Notes under the pieces: model-generated
Databases searched by the model: none
What the model was told of the DNA's origin: nothing
What the model saw: the letters and a program-made list of their open reading frames with translations, nothing else
Shown: positions 14,956-22,872 of the stretch, piece after piece
Numbering within the stretch: the first letter of the stretch is position 1
Layout: each line of letters begins with the position of its first letter
Source of the DNA: Candidatus Hebobacteria bacterium
GTDB lineage: Bacteria > Armatimonadota > Hebobacteria > Hebobacterales > Hebobacteraceae
Direction: 5' to 3'
NCBI GenBank assembly: GCA_029821235.1
Contig: JALGTT010000001.1
Location: 1 to 32,443 of the forward strand
DNA length: 32,443 nucleotides
Translations under genes and position numbers: made by a program

Positions 14956-16899
14956 TTGGCTGAGATAGCTACCATCTGTCCCTACTGCGGTTGTGGTTGC
15001 GGCCTCTACCTGCACGTGGTCAACAGTCGCGTGGTCGGCACCGCGCCGATGCGAGTCCACCCCGTCTCCCAGGGGCGCCTCTGCCTCAAGGGGTGGCACG
15101 CACACGAGTTGTCCGACAGCCCCGACCGGCTCACCCGCCCGCTGGTGCGCCGCGGAGGCGAACTCCACGAGGCCTCCTGGGAGGAGGCGGTGAGCGAGGT
15201 GGTGCGCGGCCTGCAGGGGGTCGTGGAGACGGCGGGGCCGCAGGCGGTGGGAGTGCTGGGGAGCGCGCGCTGCTCGAACGAGGACAACTACCTGCTGGCG
15301 CGGTTCGCCCGCGCGGTGATCGGGACCTCAAACCTGGACTCCAGCCTGGCCGCCTATTCCCTGCCGGAGAGAATCGCGGAGGTCGGCGACGCGCAAATCG
15401 CCGATCTCGATGACAGCGACCTCATCATTCTGGTGGGAGTGGAGTTGGGGGAGGAGGAGCCCGCGGTGGGAGCGCACGTCTACCGCGCGCTCCAGCGGGG
15501 AACCAGGCTCATCACCGCCTCCGTGCGCCAACATTCCCTCGCCCACTTGGCGCAGCTCCATCTGCCCGTGCGGCCGGGCGGGGAAGCCGCGGCTCTGGGA
15601 AGCCTCCTCCACGAACTGGTGGTGGAGCGGAAACTCGCCGGCGACGCGGACGTCTCCGACCTCACCGCCGCCCTCGCCGACCTGAAGCCGGCCGGGTCGG
15701 AGGCGAAGACGGGCCTCGCCGCGGCCGCGGTGCGCGAGGCGGCCGACCTGTACCAGGCGGCCGAAAAAGTGGTATTGGTCTTCTCCAGCGCGCTGGCCTC
15801 CTCTCCGGAGGGCACGCGTGCGCTCTCGGTATTGCGCGCGTTCCGCGCGCTCGGCGCGGGCCCGCGGGTGGCCCTGCTGGGCCTGCTGGGGCGGTGCAAC
15901 CTCTACGGCTGCTGGGACATGGGGGTGAGGCACGGATTCCTGCCCGGCGCGCCCACCGGCGACATGGCTGCTGCAGGGCGTCTGAAGGGCATCTGGGGCG
16001 ATTTCAACAGTGAAGCGGGTCTTCCGGCCTGGGGCATGATGGACCAATGCCAGGCCCTGTACGTGATGGGGGACGACCCCAGCCGCAATCTCCCGGACTG
16101 GGCGGCGCGGCGGGAGAAGTTGGAGAGCATGAGGCTCCTGGTGGTGCAGGACCTGTTCATGAGCCCCCTTGCCGAACTCGCACACGTGGTGCTGCCCGCC
16201 GCCTCCTTCGCCGAGAAAGACGGCACCGTGACCAACCTGGAGGGCCGCGTGCAACTCGTGCGGGCCGCCGTGGCGTCCCCCGGCGAGGCAAGGGAGGACT
16301 GGCGCATCATCGCCGAACTGAGCCGGGCCTTCGGCAAGGCCCTCTCCTACCAAACCGCGGCCGACATATTCGCGGAGATCGCCCAGGCGGTTCCCGCCTA
16401 CGCGGGGCTCTCCCACGACGGGCTGAAGGCCCCGGGAGGCGGGCAGACATCCCGGCCCGGCGCGGCGAAGGCGGACGAAGGGGCGGCCGCCGCCCTGCGC
16501 GGCGCGGAGGGAGCGGTGGAGGCCGACGAGCAGTTCCCCCTGGTCCTGGTGGCCGACGCCACCCTGGGGCCATGGGCGGAAGAAGTCAGCGTCTCTCACA
16601 TGCCGGTGGCGGGGCGGGAGTTCACGGTGATGAGCAAGGACTACCCGGACGGGATGCTCATCCTGAACCCCGCGGACGGAAGAAAGAACGACCTGCGCCC
16701 GGGCCGCGCCGCGGAGGTCGCTTCTGCCAATGGGGCGGGGCGCATGCAGGTGAAATTCAGCGAGGACGTGCCGGAGGGAGTGGCGGTAACCCCCTACCAC
16801 CACGCCGCCCGGCACCGCATCATGAACATCGTCACCGAGCCGGACACGGGAAGGCCGCTCTTCGTTCCCACTCCGGTGTCGGTGGGAGTTGGCAAGTGA
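14956..16899 (+). CDS. Molybdopterin oxidoreductase-like subunit lacking the catalytic Sec/Cys (FdhA/NuoG-like)
   Basis: A 647-residue cytoplasmic protein of the formate dehydrogenase/NuoG superfamily. The N-terminal [4Fe-4S] motif is complete: Cys8, Cys11, Cys15 and Cys43 (CPYCGCGC; RLCLKG). Then come FARAVIGTSNLD, the cofactor-binding core (ALYVMGDDP; VVQDLFMS; HVVLPAASFAEKDGTVTN) and a C-terminal MopB_CT-type domain after a Gly/Ala-rich linker (about 480-515). Aligned by eye with E. coli FdhF, the selenocysteine position (NVDCCARVU) falls on Tyr134 (NLDSSLAAY), with no Cys or Sec nearby, so formate oxidation is unlikely. I infer an electron-wiring or structural role, as for NuoG. The start is a TTG with GGAGG 10 nt upstream; an in-frame stop lies just before it. 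First gene of the operon. Confidence 0.85.
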   Translation: MAEIATICPYCGCGCGLYLHVVNSRVVGTAPMRVHPVSQGRLCLKGWHAHELSDSPDRLTRPLVRRGGELHEASWEEAVSEVVRGLQGVVETAGPQAVGVLGSARCSNEDNYLLARFARAVIGTSNLDSSLAAYSLPERIAEVGDAQIADLDDSDLIILVGVELGEEEPAVGAHVYRALQRGTRLITASVRQHSLAHLAQLHLPVRPGGEAAALGSLLHELVVERKLAGDADVSDLTAALADLKPAGSEAKTGLAAAAVREAADLYQAAEKVVLVFSSALASSPEGTRALSVLRAFRALGAGPRVALLGLLGRCNLYGCWDMGVRHGFLPGAPTGDMAAAGRLKGIWGDFNSEAGLPAWGMMDQCQALYVMGDDPSRNLPDWAARREKLESMRLLVVQDLFMSPLAELAHVVLPAASFAEKDGTVTNLEGRVQLVRAAVASPGEAREDWRIIAELSRAFGKALSYQTAADIFAEIAQAVPAYAGLSHDGLKAPGGGQTSRPGAAKADEGAAAALRGAEGAVEADEQFPLVLVADATLGPWAEEVSVSHMPVAGREFTVMSKDYPDGMLILNPADGRKNDLRPGRAAEVASANGAGRMQVKFSEDVPEGVAVTPYHHAARHRIMNIVTEPDTGRPLFVPTPVSVGVGK

Positions 16900-16927
16900 A
16901 GGGGCCAAGGGGTAGGGAGGATTGCCG

Positions 16928-17959
16928 ATGAGTTCTTACTTTCTGCCGCGGGACCGAGTGGACGAATTGGTCGCCCGCCTCCTTCAGTCCGCGGAGGTGA
17001 TCGCGCCCAAGCGGGTGGAGACGGGAGACGTCTTCTACAGCCCCGTCTCTTCGCCGGCCGAGGTGGCTTGGGACTACAAGACCGCCGTGGAGCCGCTCAA
17101 GCGGTTCCTGTTCCCCCAGCGGGAGCCCATCCTTCAGTTCTCCAGGGAAGAAGGGAAGCTCAAGGTGGAGGCGGTGTTGGAGGGCAAGGAACGGATCTTC
17201 CTCGGCGTGAGAGGATGTGACGTCACCGGCGTCGCCGTGCTGGACGCCATGTTCGGGGGTGAGATCGAGGATCCGTACTACCTGGCCCAGCGGCAGCGGG
17301 CGACCTTCATCGCGCTCGCCTGCCTGGAGGCGGACGAACACTGCTTCTGCGTGTGCGGGGACGCGGGGCCCTTCCTCAAGAACGGCTACGACCAGCAGTG
17401 GATCCCCCTCGCGGAGGGCATGTTGATCGAGGTGGGCTCGGAGAAGGGACAGGCCCTCGCCGACGCGCACCAGGACCTGCTCTCCCCGGCCGAGCCGGAG
17501 CAGGTGGCCGAGAAACTGCAACTGGCGAAGAAGGCGGAGGAGAGTTTCGGCGAGTTCCGCTCCTACATCGCGGCGGCGATGCGCCGGCTCACCATGGCCG
17601 AGACGCCGGACGAGGTGTGGGAAAAACTCGCCGACAACTGCGTCGAGTGCGGCGGATGCACCTTCCTGTGTCCCACCTGCTCCTGCTTCACCGTCACCAG
17701 CCGCGAGGAGGGCGACGGCGGAATGTTAGAGCGCCAATGGGACGCCTGCCTGTATCCCTGCTACGCGCGGGAGGCGAGCGGGCACAATCCCCGGGGCGAG
17801 CACCCGCAGCGGCTGCGCGCCCGCTTCTTCCACAAGTTGAGCCACCAATGGGCGCAGCGCAACGGAAGGCATGCGTGTGTGGGATGCGGCCGGTGTGTCG
17901 TGGGGTGCCAGGCCTGGGCCCACATGTCGGCCGCCACTGAAGCCATTCGGCGAGGTTGA
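16928..17959 (+). CDS. hydB: HydB-like [4Fe-4S] electron-transfer subunit (sulfhydrogenase beta family)
   Basis: A 343-residue soluble iron-sulfur protein. The N-terminal two thirds match the sulfhydrogenase beta / anaerobic sulfite reductase A family (FLGVRGCDVTGVAVLD; FIALACLEADEHCFC). Two cluster motifs lie near the C-terminus: NCVECGGCTFLCPTC and ACVGCGRCVVGC. In Thermococcales sulfhydrogenases this subunit passes electrons between the FAD/NAD(P)H gamma subunit and the hydrogenase. I chose the ATG at 16928, with AGGGAGG 7 nt upstream, over the in-frame TTG at 16922. The next gene starts 5 bp after its stop. Pairing HydB with a membrane group 4 hydrogenase rather than a soluble group 3 enzyme is unusual. 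Confidence 0.87.
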   Translation: MSSYFLPRDRVDELVARLLQSAEVIAPKRVETGDVFYSPVSSPAEVAWDYKTAVEPLKRFLFPQREPILQFSREEGKLKVEAVLEGKERIFLGVRGCDVTGVAVLDAMFGGEIEDPYYLAQRQRATFIALACLEADEHCFCVCGDAGPFLKNGYDQQWIPLAEGMLIEVGSEKGQALADAHQDLLSPAEPEQVAEKLQLAKKAEESFGEFRSYIAAAMRRLTMAETPDEVWEKLADNCVECGGCTFLCPTCSCFTVTSREEGDGGMLERQWDACLYPCYAREASGHNPRGEHPQRLRARFFHKLSHQWAQRNGRHACVGCGRCVVGCQAWAHMSAATEAIRRG

Positions 17960-17964
17960 GCAAG

Positions 17965-18795
17965 ATGAGTAACCCCTATTTGCCGGACATAGCCACCATC
18001 CAGCGGGTCAAGCAGGAGACCTACGACACCACGACCTTCACCCTCAAGTTCGATGACCCGGGAGCCTGGGAGAAGTTCCGCTTCCAGCCCGGCCAGTTCG
18101 TCGAGATCTCCGTGTTCGGGGCCGGCGAGGCCCCCTTCTGCATCTCCTCCAGCGCCCACGGCCGCGAGGACTTCGACATCACCGTCCGCCGCCTGGGCCG
18201 GGTGACCCAGGCGCTGCACGACATGAGCGAGGGGGACCAGGTGGGCGTGCGGGGGCCGCTGGGCAACTCCTTCCCCCTCGACGAGGTGGCGGGAAAGCAC
18301 ATCCTGTTCGTGGGCGGCGGACTGGGGCTGGCGCCGCTCCGCCCGCAGATCCTGGACGTCTACCGGCAACGCGACAAGTTCCAGTCGGTAACCGTGCTCT
18401 ACGGGGCCCGCACCCCGGACGACCTGATCTACCGGGACGAACTGGAGCAGTGGCAGAACCTGGAGGGGATGCGCTGCCTGCTCACGGTGGACGTGGGCAA
18501 CGACCAATGGACCGGCAATGTGGGCGTGGTGGGCTCCCTCCTGTCGGAGGTCAAGTTCGACGTCAGCCAGGCCGTCGTCTTCGTGTGCGGCCCGCCGATC
18601 ATGATCAGATTCGTGGTCCGGGACCTGGTGGCGATGGGCTTCGGAGAGGACGAGATCATCAGCACCCTGGAGAGGCACATGCGCTGTGGAATCGGCAAGT
18701 GCAACCACTGCATCCACGGCGACAAGTACATCTGCCTGGATGGGCCGGTGTTCACTTTCCGCCAGATGAAGGCGATGATGGAGTTGGAGCCGTGA
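17965..18795 (+). CDS. hydG: HydG-like FAD/NAD(P)H oxidoreductase with [2Fe-2S] cluster (sulfhydrogenase gamma family)
   Basis: A 276-residue ferredoxin-NADP reductase-type flavoprotein. In order it has the FAD domain (FQPGQFVEISVFG; APFCISSSAHG), the pyridine nucleotide domain (ILFVGGGLGLAPLRP; VVFVCGPPIMIRF) and a C-terminal [2Fe-2S] motif with four cysteines (MRCGIGKCNHCIHG, then ICLDGP), as in sulfhydrogenase gamma and dihydroorotate dehydrogenase PyrK-type subunits. It should oxidise or reduce NAD(P)H and pass electrons to HydB. Whether NADH or NADPH is used cannot be told from sequence. The ATG at 17965 is preferred over an in-frame TTG at 17956 that overlaps the hydB stop. Its own stop overlaps the GTG of the protease gene. 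Confidence 0.88.
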   Translation: MSNPYLPDIATIQRVKQETYDTTTFTLKFDDPGAWEKFRFQPGQFVEISVFGAGEAPFCISSSAHGREDFDITVRRLGRVTQALHDMSEGDQVGVRGPLGNSFPLDEVAGKHILFVGGGLGLAPLRPQILDVYRQRDKFQSVTVLYGARTPDDLIYRDELEQWQNLEGMRCLLTVDVGNDQWTGNVGVVGSLLSEVKFDVSQAVVFVCGPPIMIRFVVRDLVAMGFGEDEIISTLERHMRCGIGKCNHCIHGDKYICLDGPVFTFRQMKAMMELEP

Positions 18796-19286
18796 TCTCC
18801 GGAGAAGCGGTGCCGGAGGCGCTCGCGGAGTGGCTGCGCCGGGATACGCTGATCCTGTGCGTGGGCAACCGCTGGCTCGGGGATGACGCGGCCGGGCCCC
18901 TGGTCGCCGACGGTGTGGCGGGCGCGGTGGACTGCGGGGACGCCCCCGAGCGGTTCCTCGACCTGGCCGGCTCCCCGGAGGTGGCGCAGGTGCTGGTGGT
19001 GGACGCGGTGGACATCGGGGGCGAGCCGGGCGAGATCGTGTTCTGCGGCCGCGAGGACCTGACCGAGCGGTTCGGCACCACCCATGATGCGGGGTTGGCG
19101 GTGCTCGCCCGCTTCCTGTCCGAGGCCCACGGCAAGGAAATGCGCGTGCTGGGGATCCAGCCCGCGCGCACGGGGGTGGGGACGGAGGTCAGCGAAGCGG
19201 TGCGCGGCGCAGTGGGCCGCGTCGCCGCCTGGCTGGCGCGGGCACAACAGCGAGAACAGGTGGAGACAGCATGGACCCAGTCGTGA
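18792..19286 (+). CDS. hycI: HycI-type [NiFe] hydrogenase maturation protease
   Basis: A 164-residue endopeptidase that removes the C-terminal tail of the hydrogenase large subunit after nickel insertion. Family blocks are visible: LCVGNRWLGDDAAGPLVADG (the first metal-binding acidic residue is in GDD), VLVVDAVDIGGEPGEIV, and LGIQPARTGVGTEVS (the GIQP segment typical of HycI). The GTG start at 18792 overlaps the hydG stop (GTGA), and the gene end overlaps the hyfD start by 16 bp, so translation is tightly coupled. Its likely substrate is HyfG encoded 3.6 kb downstream, whose 33-residue tail after DPCxxC is of the right length. Confidence 0.88.
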   Translation: MISGEAVPEALAEWLRRDTLILCVGNRWLGDDAAGPLVADGVAGAVDCGDAPERFLDLAGSPEVAQVLVVDAVDIGGEPGEIVFCGREDLTERFGTTHDAGLAVLARFLSEAHGKEMRVLGIQPARTGVGTEVSEAVRGAVGRVAAWLARAQQREQVETAWTQS

Positions 19287-20728
19287 TGACACTGCTGGTG
19301 GTTCCTTTTGCCGGCGCCCTGCTATGCGGCGTGCTGTCGCGAGGGGCGAAGGCGGCGGCCGCGCTGGTGGCCTTGGTGGTGATGGCGCTGGCGATCATCA
19401 CCGTCTGGCAGGCCTGGCCTCTGTTCCCCGATGGTTGGAACACCACCTTCGGCCAGCTTTCCTGGATGCCGGGGGGCCTGGGCTCCATCCAACTCTTCGG
19501 CGCCCTGGTGGACCCGCTCAGTTCCCTGATGCTGTTGCTGGTCACCGTGGTGGGGTTCGTGGTGGTGCTCTATTCCACCGGCTACCTCACCTCCCGCAAC
19601 GTCGAGCACGCCTACCGGGAGGGCGACAACCGCTACTACTTCTGGCTCCTCTTCTTCCTCGGCTCCATGGTGGGGGTGGCGGTGTCGCCCAATCTCCTCC
19701 AGATGTTCTTGTTCTGGGAAATGACCACCATCTGCTCCTGGGCCCTCATCTCCCATACCCACACCGGAGTCGCCCAGCGGGCCGGCTTCAAGGCCCTGGT
19801 CATCACCCACATCGGCGGGCTCGGCTTCCTGGTCGCCCTTGCCTTCCTGCTGGTGTTCGCGCAGAGTTTCGAGTTCACCGCCCTCGGCAAGCTGGGCGGG
19901 GGCATGAAGACCGCCGCCTTCCTCCTGTTGCTGGCGGCGGCCTGGGCGAAGTCCGCCCAGGTCCCCTTCCACACCTGGCTGCCCGACGCCATGGAAGCCC
20001 CCACCCCCATCAGCGCCTATCTCCACGCGGCGGCGATGGTGAAGGCGGGGGTGTTCCTGGTCGCCCGCCTCATCCAGGCGAGTTGGGAGATGCCCTCCCT
20101 GTTCGGCGCCGTGCTGCTGGCGGGGGCGCTCGTCACCATTCTGATGGCGGTGATCAACTACTTCCGCCAGGACGACCTCAAGCGGCTGCTCGCCTACTCG
20201 ACCATCGCCCACCTCGGCTACGTGATGGTGGGGTGTGCGCTCGGGGTATACGGCTCCTGGATGGGATTCCAGGGCGGGGTGCTCCACATCCTCTGCCACG
20301 GGGTGGCGAAGGGCACCCTCTTTCTGTGTGCGGGTGCGCTCGCCTACGGCGCGGGCACGCGGAGCATCAGCAAACTGCAGGGCATGGGGCGAAGGATGCC
20401 CCTGGTGGGGGCCGCCTTCATGGTGGGAGCCCTCGCCGTCACGGGCATCCCGCCTCTCGCCACCTTCTGGAGCAAACTCTACATCTTCGCCGGAGCGCTG
20501 GACGTGCGCGCGGGTGGAGTGCTCCTCGCCGTGCTGGCGGTGGAGAGCGTGGTCGCCTTCTCCTGGTTCATCTACGTGGGGCACCGCATCTTCCTGGGCG
20601 AGCCCTCCGAGGAGGCGGAGACCACCCCGCTACCGGCGGCGATGAGCGTCTCCCTGGTGATCGGAATGTTGCTGTGTGTGCTCGCCCCCGTCGTCGGCGT
20701 GCCGCTGGTGAGAATGATTCTGCCCTGA
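19271..20728 (+). CDS. hyfD: HyfD-like antiporter-like proton-translocating membrane subunit
   Basis: A 485-residue polytopic protein of the NuoL/M/N-MrpA/D family; E. coli HyfD is of similar length. The conserved membrane charges of this family are present: the TM5 glutamate (LFWEMTTICSW), the TM7 lysine (WAKSAQVPFHTWLPDAMEAP), a central Lys in HAAAMVKAG and a later Lys in HGVAKGTLFLCAG. It should form one ion channel of the membrane arm. The antiporter-like subunits of Hyf complexes are similar, so the D label rests on length and on the presence of recognisable B and F subunits. Confidence 0.85.
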   Translation: MDPVVMTLLVVPFAGALLCGVLSRGAKAAAALVALVVMALAIITVWQAWPLFPDGWNTTFGQLSWMPGGLGSIQLFGALVDPLSSLMLLLVTVVGFVVVLYSTGYLTSRNVEHAYREGDNRYYFWLLFFLGSMVGVAVSPNLLQMFLFWEMTTICSWALISHTHTGVAQRAGFKALVITHIGGLGFLVALAFLLVFAQSFEFTALGKLGGGMKTAAFLLLLAAAWAKSAQVPFHTWLPDAMEAPTPISAYLHAAAMVKAGVFLVARLIQASWEMPSLFGAVLLAGALVTILMAVINYFRQDDLKRLLAYSTIAHLGYVMVGCALGVYGSWMGFQGGVLHILCHGVAKGTLFLCAGALAYGAGTRSISKLQGMGRRMPLVGAAFMVGALAVTGIPPLATFWSKLYIFAGALDVRAGGVLLAVLAVESVVAFSWFIYVGHRIFLGEPSEEAETTPLPAAMSVSLVIGMLLCVLAPVVGVPLVRMILP

Positions 20729-20758
20729 CAGGGGATTCGGCCCTATCTGCGAGGTGAC

Positions 20759-22849
20759 ATGATGAATGCAGCACAACTTGTACTGGCCGGTTGGGGACTG
20801 CTGATCTGTGGCGCCGCGGCATGCGCCGTCGTCTCCGCGCGGCGCAACCTGGTGGGGCCGCTGGCCTTCCTGTTCGTGGTCGGCTCCTCCGTGCTGGTGC
20901 TGCCGGCCGCCCTCTCCGTGCTGGTGCAGAACCGGGCCGCGGAGACGGGGGCTCTGCTCGCGCTCCCCGGCGTGCAGGCCTCCCTCGCCTTCCGGGTGGA
21001 TCAACTCAGCGCGCTCTTCCTGCTCATCACCGCGGTGATCGCCCCGCTGGCCACGCTCTACTCCATCCCCTACATGCTCAAATACCGGAACCAGGGCCTG
21101 CTGAGGTACTATCCGCTGTTCCTGCTCTTCTTCGCCGGCCTCATCGGCGTGGTGTGCGCGGCCGACTGGCTCTTCTTCCTGGTGTTCTGGGAGTTCATGA
21201 CCGTCTGCTCCTACTTCCTGGTGATCTTCACCAAGGAGGACCGGACGGCGGCGCGGGCGGGGCTCAAGTACATCGTGATGACCCACGGCGCCACCGCCCT
21301 CATGCTGATCGCGGCGATCGTGACCTGGAAGACGGCGCAGCCTCATTCCTTCAGCTTCGAAGCGGCCAAAGCGACCATGGCGCAGCTCGCGGCGACCAGG
21401 CCCGTCCTCCTGCATGTGCTGCTGGCGCTGTGGTTCGTGGGGTTCGCCACCAAGGCAGGGGTGCTCCCCCTCGGGGACTGGCTGCCCGACGCCTACCCGG
21501 CCGCCCCCAGCGGGGCCGCCGCGGTGTTCGGCGGCATGATGTCGAAGTTCGGCATCTACGGCCTGCTCCGGGTCTTCCTGGATATGGTTCCTGCCTGCGA
21601 GTTCTCCACCGTGTGGGGGATCGTGATTGCGGTGGCCGGGGCCAGCTCCATCTTCCTCGGCACCCTGAGCGCCCTCGCCCAGGACGATTCCAAGCGCCTC
21701 ATGTCCTTCCACGTGATCGGGCAGATCGGCTACATGCTGCTGGCCATCGGCGCCGGCATCTACCTGTTGCCGGTGAACGGCGCGCTGGCCGCGCTGGCGA
21801 TCATGGCGGGGGTGTTCCACCTGGTCAACAATGTGTGCTACAAGACCCTGTTGTTCTTCACCGCCGGCTCCCTCTCGTTCCGCGCCGGGGAAACCAACCT
21901 GAACCGGCTCTCGGGCATGTGGACGGTGATGCCCGTCACCGGGGTGGCCGCGCTGATCGGGTCCCTCTCCATCGCCGGCGTCCCCCCGTTCAACGGCTTC
22001 GCCAGCAAGTGGATGATCTACCACGCCACCATCCTGGGAGTGCCGGGGATGCCGTTGTTCCTCCTGCTGGGGATCCTCGCCCTCTTCGTATCCCTGGTCA
22101 CCCTCGCCTCCTTCCTCAAGTTCCTCGGCGGGGCCTTCATGGGCCCCACCGCGCTTCGCGAAGAGGAGGCGGAGAAGGGCGACGTGCCCTTCGCCATGCA
22201 GTTCCCCCAGATGTTCCTCGCCGCCCTCTGCATCGCCTTCGGGCTGGTGCCGATGCTCGCCCTGGCCGGCATCCATCGGGCGGTGGGCGCGGTGCTGCCG
22301 GTGCAGTCCGTCCCCTCGCTGTCCAGCCTGGTGGGCAACTCCTGGGCCGGGCTCCAGTTGAGCGCCTTCGGGGGGGAGGCGACTGGGGTCTGGTATCCGG
22401 TGGTGGTGCTAGGGGCGCTCGCCGTGGGAATGGCCTTTGCCTACTGGGTGTTCAGGCTGGGCGCCGCCCCGCGCCGGGCCGTGGACATGTGGCAGTGCGG
22501 CGCGTTGGTGGACGGCGCGCTGGCTCGCTACCTGGTGGTGGAGCCGAAACACGAGCCGGCCACCGCCCAGTTCGAGGCCCGCTTCCAGGCCCACGGACTC
22601 TACTCCTGTTTCAAGGTGGCCTTTCGCTCCGTCTACCCGTCGGTGCCGCTGCCCCATGCCGGCTATCCGACGCGGTTCATGAAGATATTCGATGTCGACG
22701 CCTGGCTCTTCGGTCCTCTCGTCCGGTTGGGGAACCGGCTGACCGGAGCCTTGAGCCGCACCCACTCCGGGGTCCCCCAGATGTATCTCATCTGGCAGCT
22801 GGTGGGCCTGGTGGCCGTGGTCGTCCTGTTGGCCGTGTGGGCCAATTAG
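20759..22849 (+). CDS. hyfB: HyfB/HycC-like antiporter-like membrane subunit
   Basis: A 696-residue polytopic protein matching HyfB/HycC in length and architecture: an antiporter-like core plus a C-terminal hydrophilic extension and a last transmembrane helix. Charged residues in the core include the glutamate in LVFWEFMTVCSYF, the lysine in FATKAGVLPLGDWLPDAYPAAPS and a lysine in NNVCYKTLLFFTAG. The extension holds the MWQCGALVD segment, corresponding to the conserved W-x-CG of HycC/HyfB, and a basic/aromatic stretch. The final helix is QLVGLVAVVVLLAVWA. In group 4 complexes this subunit ties the membrane arm together with a lateral helix-like element. Starts at ATG 20759 (an ATG follows directly), with GAGGTGA just upstream. 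Confidence 0.88.
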   Translation: MMNAAQLVLAGWGLLICGAAACAVVSARRNLVGPLAFLFVVGSSVLVLPAALSVLVQNRAAETGALLALPGVQASLAFRVDQLSALFLLITAVIAPLATLYSIPYMLKYRNQGLLRYYPLFLLFFAGLIGVVCAADWLFFLVFWEFMTVCSYFLVIFTKEDRTAARAGLKYIVMTHGATALMLIAAIVTWKTAQPHSFSFEAAKATMAQLAATRPVLLHVLLALWFVGFATKAGVLPLGDWLPDAYPAAPSGAAAVFGGMMSKFGIYGLLRVFLDMVPACEFSTVWGIVIAVAGASSIFLGTLSALAQDDSKRLMSFHVIGQIGYMLLAIGAGIYLLPVNGALAALAIMAGVFHLVNNVCYKTLLFFTAGSLSFRAGETNLNRLSGMWTVMPVTGVAALIGSLSIAGVPPFNGFASKWMIYHATILGVPGMPLFLLLGILALFVSLVTLASFLKFLGGAFMGPTALREEEAEKGDVPFAMQFPQMFLAALCIAFGLVPMLALAGIHRAVGAVLPVQSVPSLSSLVGNSWAGLQLSAFGGEATGVWYPVVVLGALAVGMAFAYWVFRLGAAPRRAVDMWQCGALVDGALARYLVVEPKHEPATAQFEARFQAHGLYSCFKVAFRSVYPSVPLPHAGYPTRFMKIFDVDAWLFGPLVRLGNRLTGALSRTHSGVPQMYLIWQLVGLVAVVVLLAVWAN

Positions 22850-22872
22850 GGTGAGGGGAAAGGGAGAGTTCC

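Noticed and set aside
14956..16899. A selenocysteine-encoding UGA in the formate-dehydrogenase-like gene
   Set aside because: No in-frame TGA occurs before the stop, and the aligned position is a tyrosine codon.
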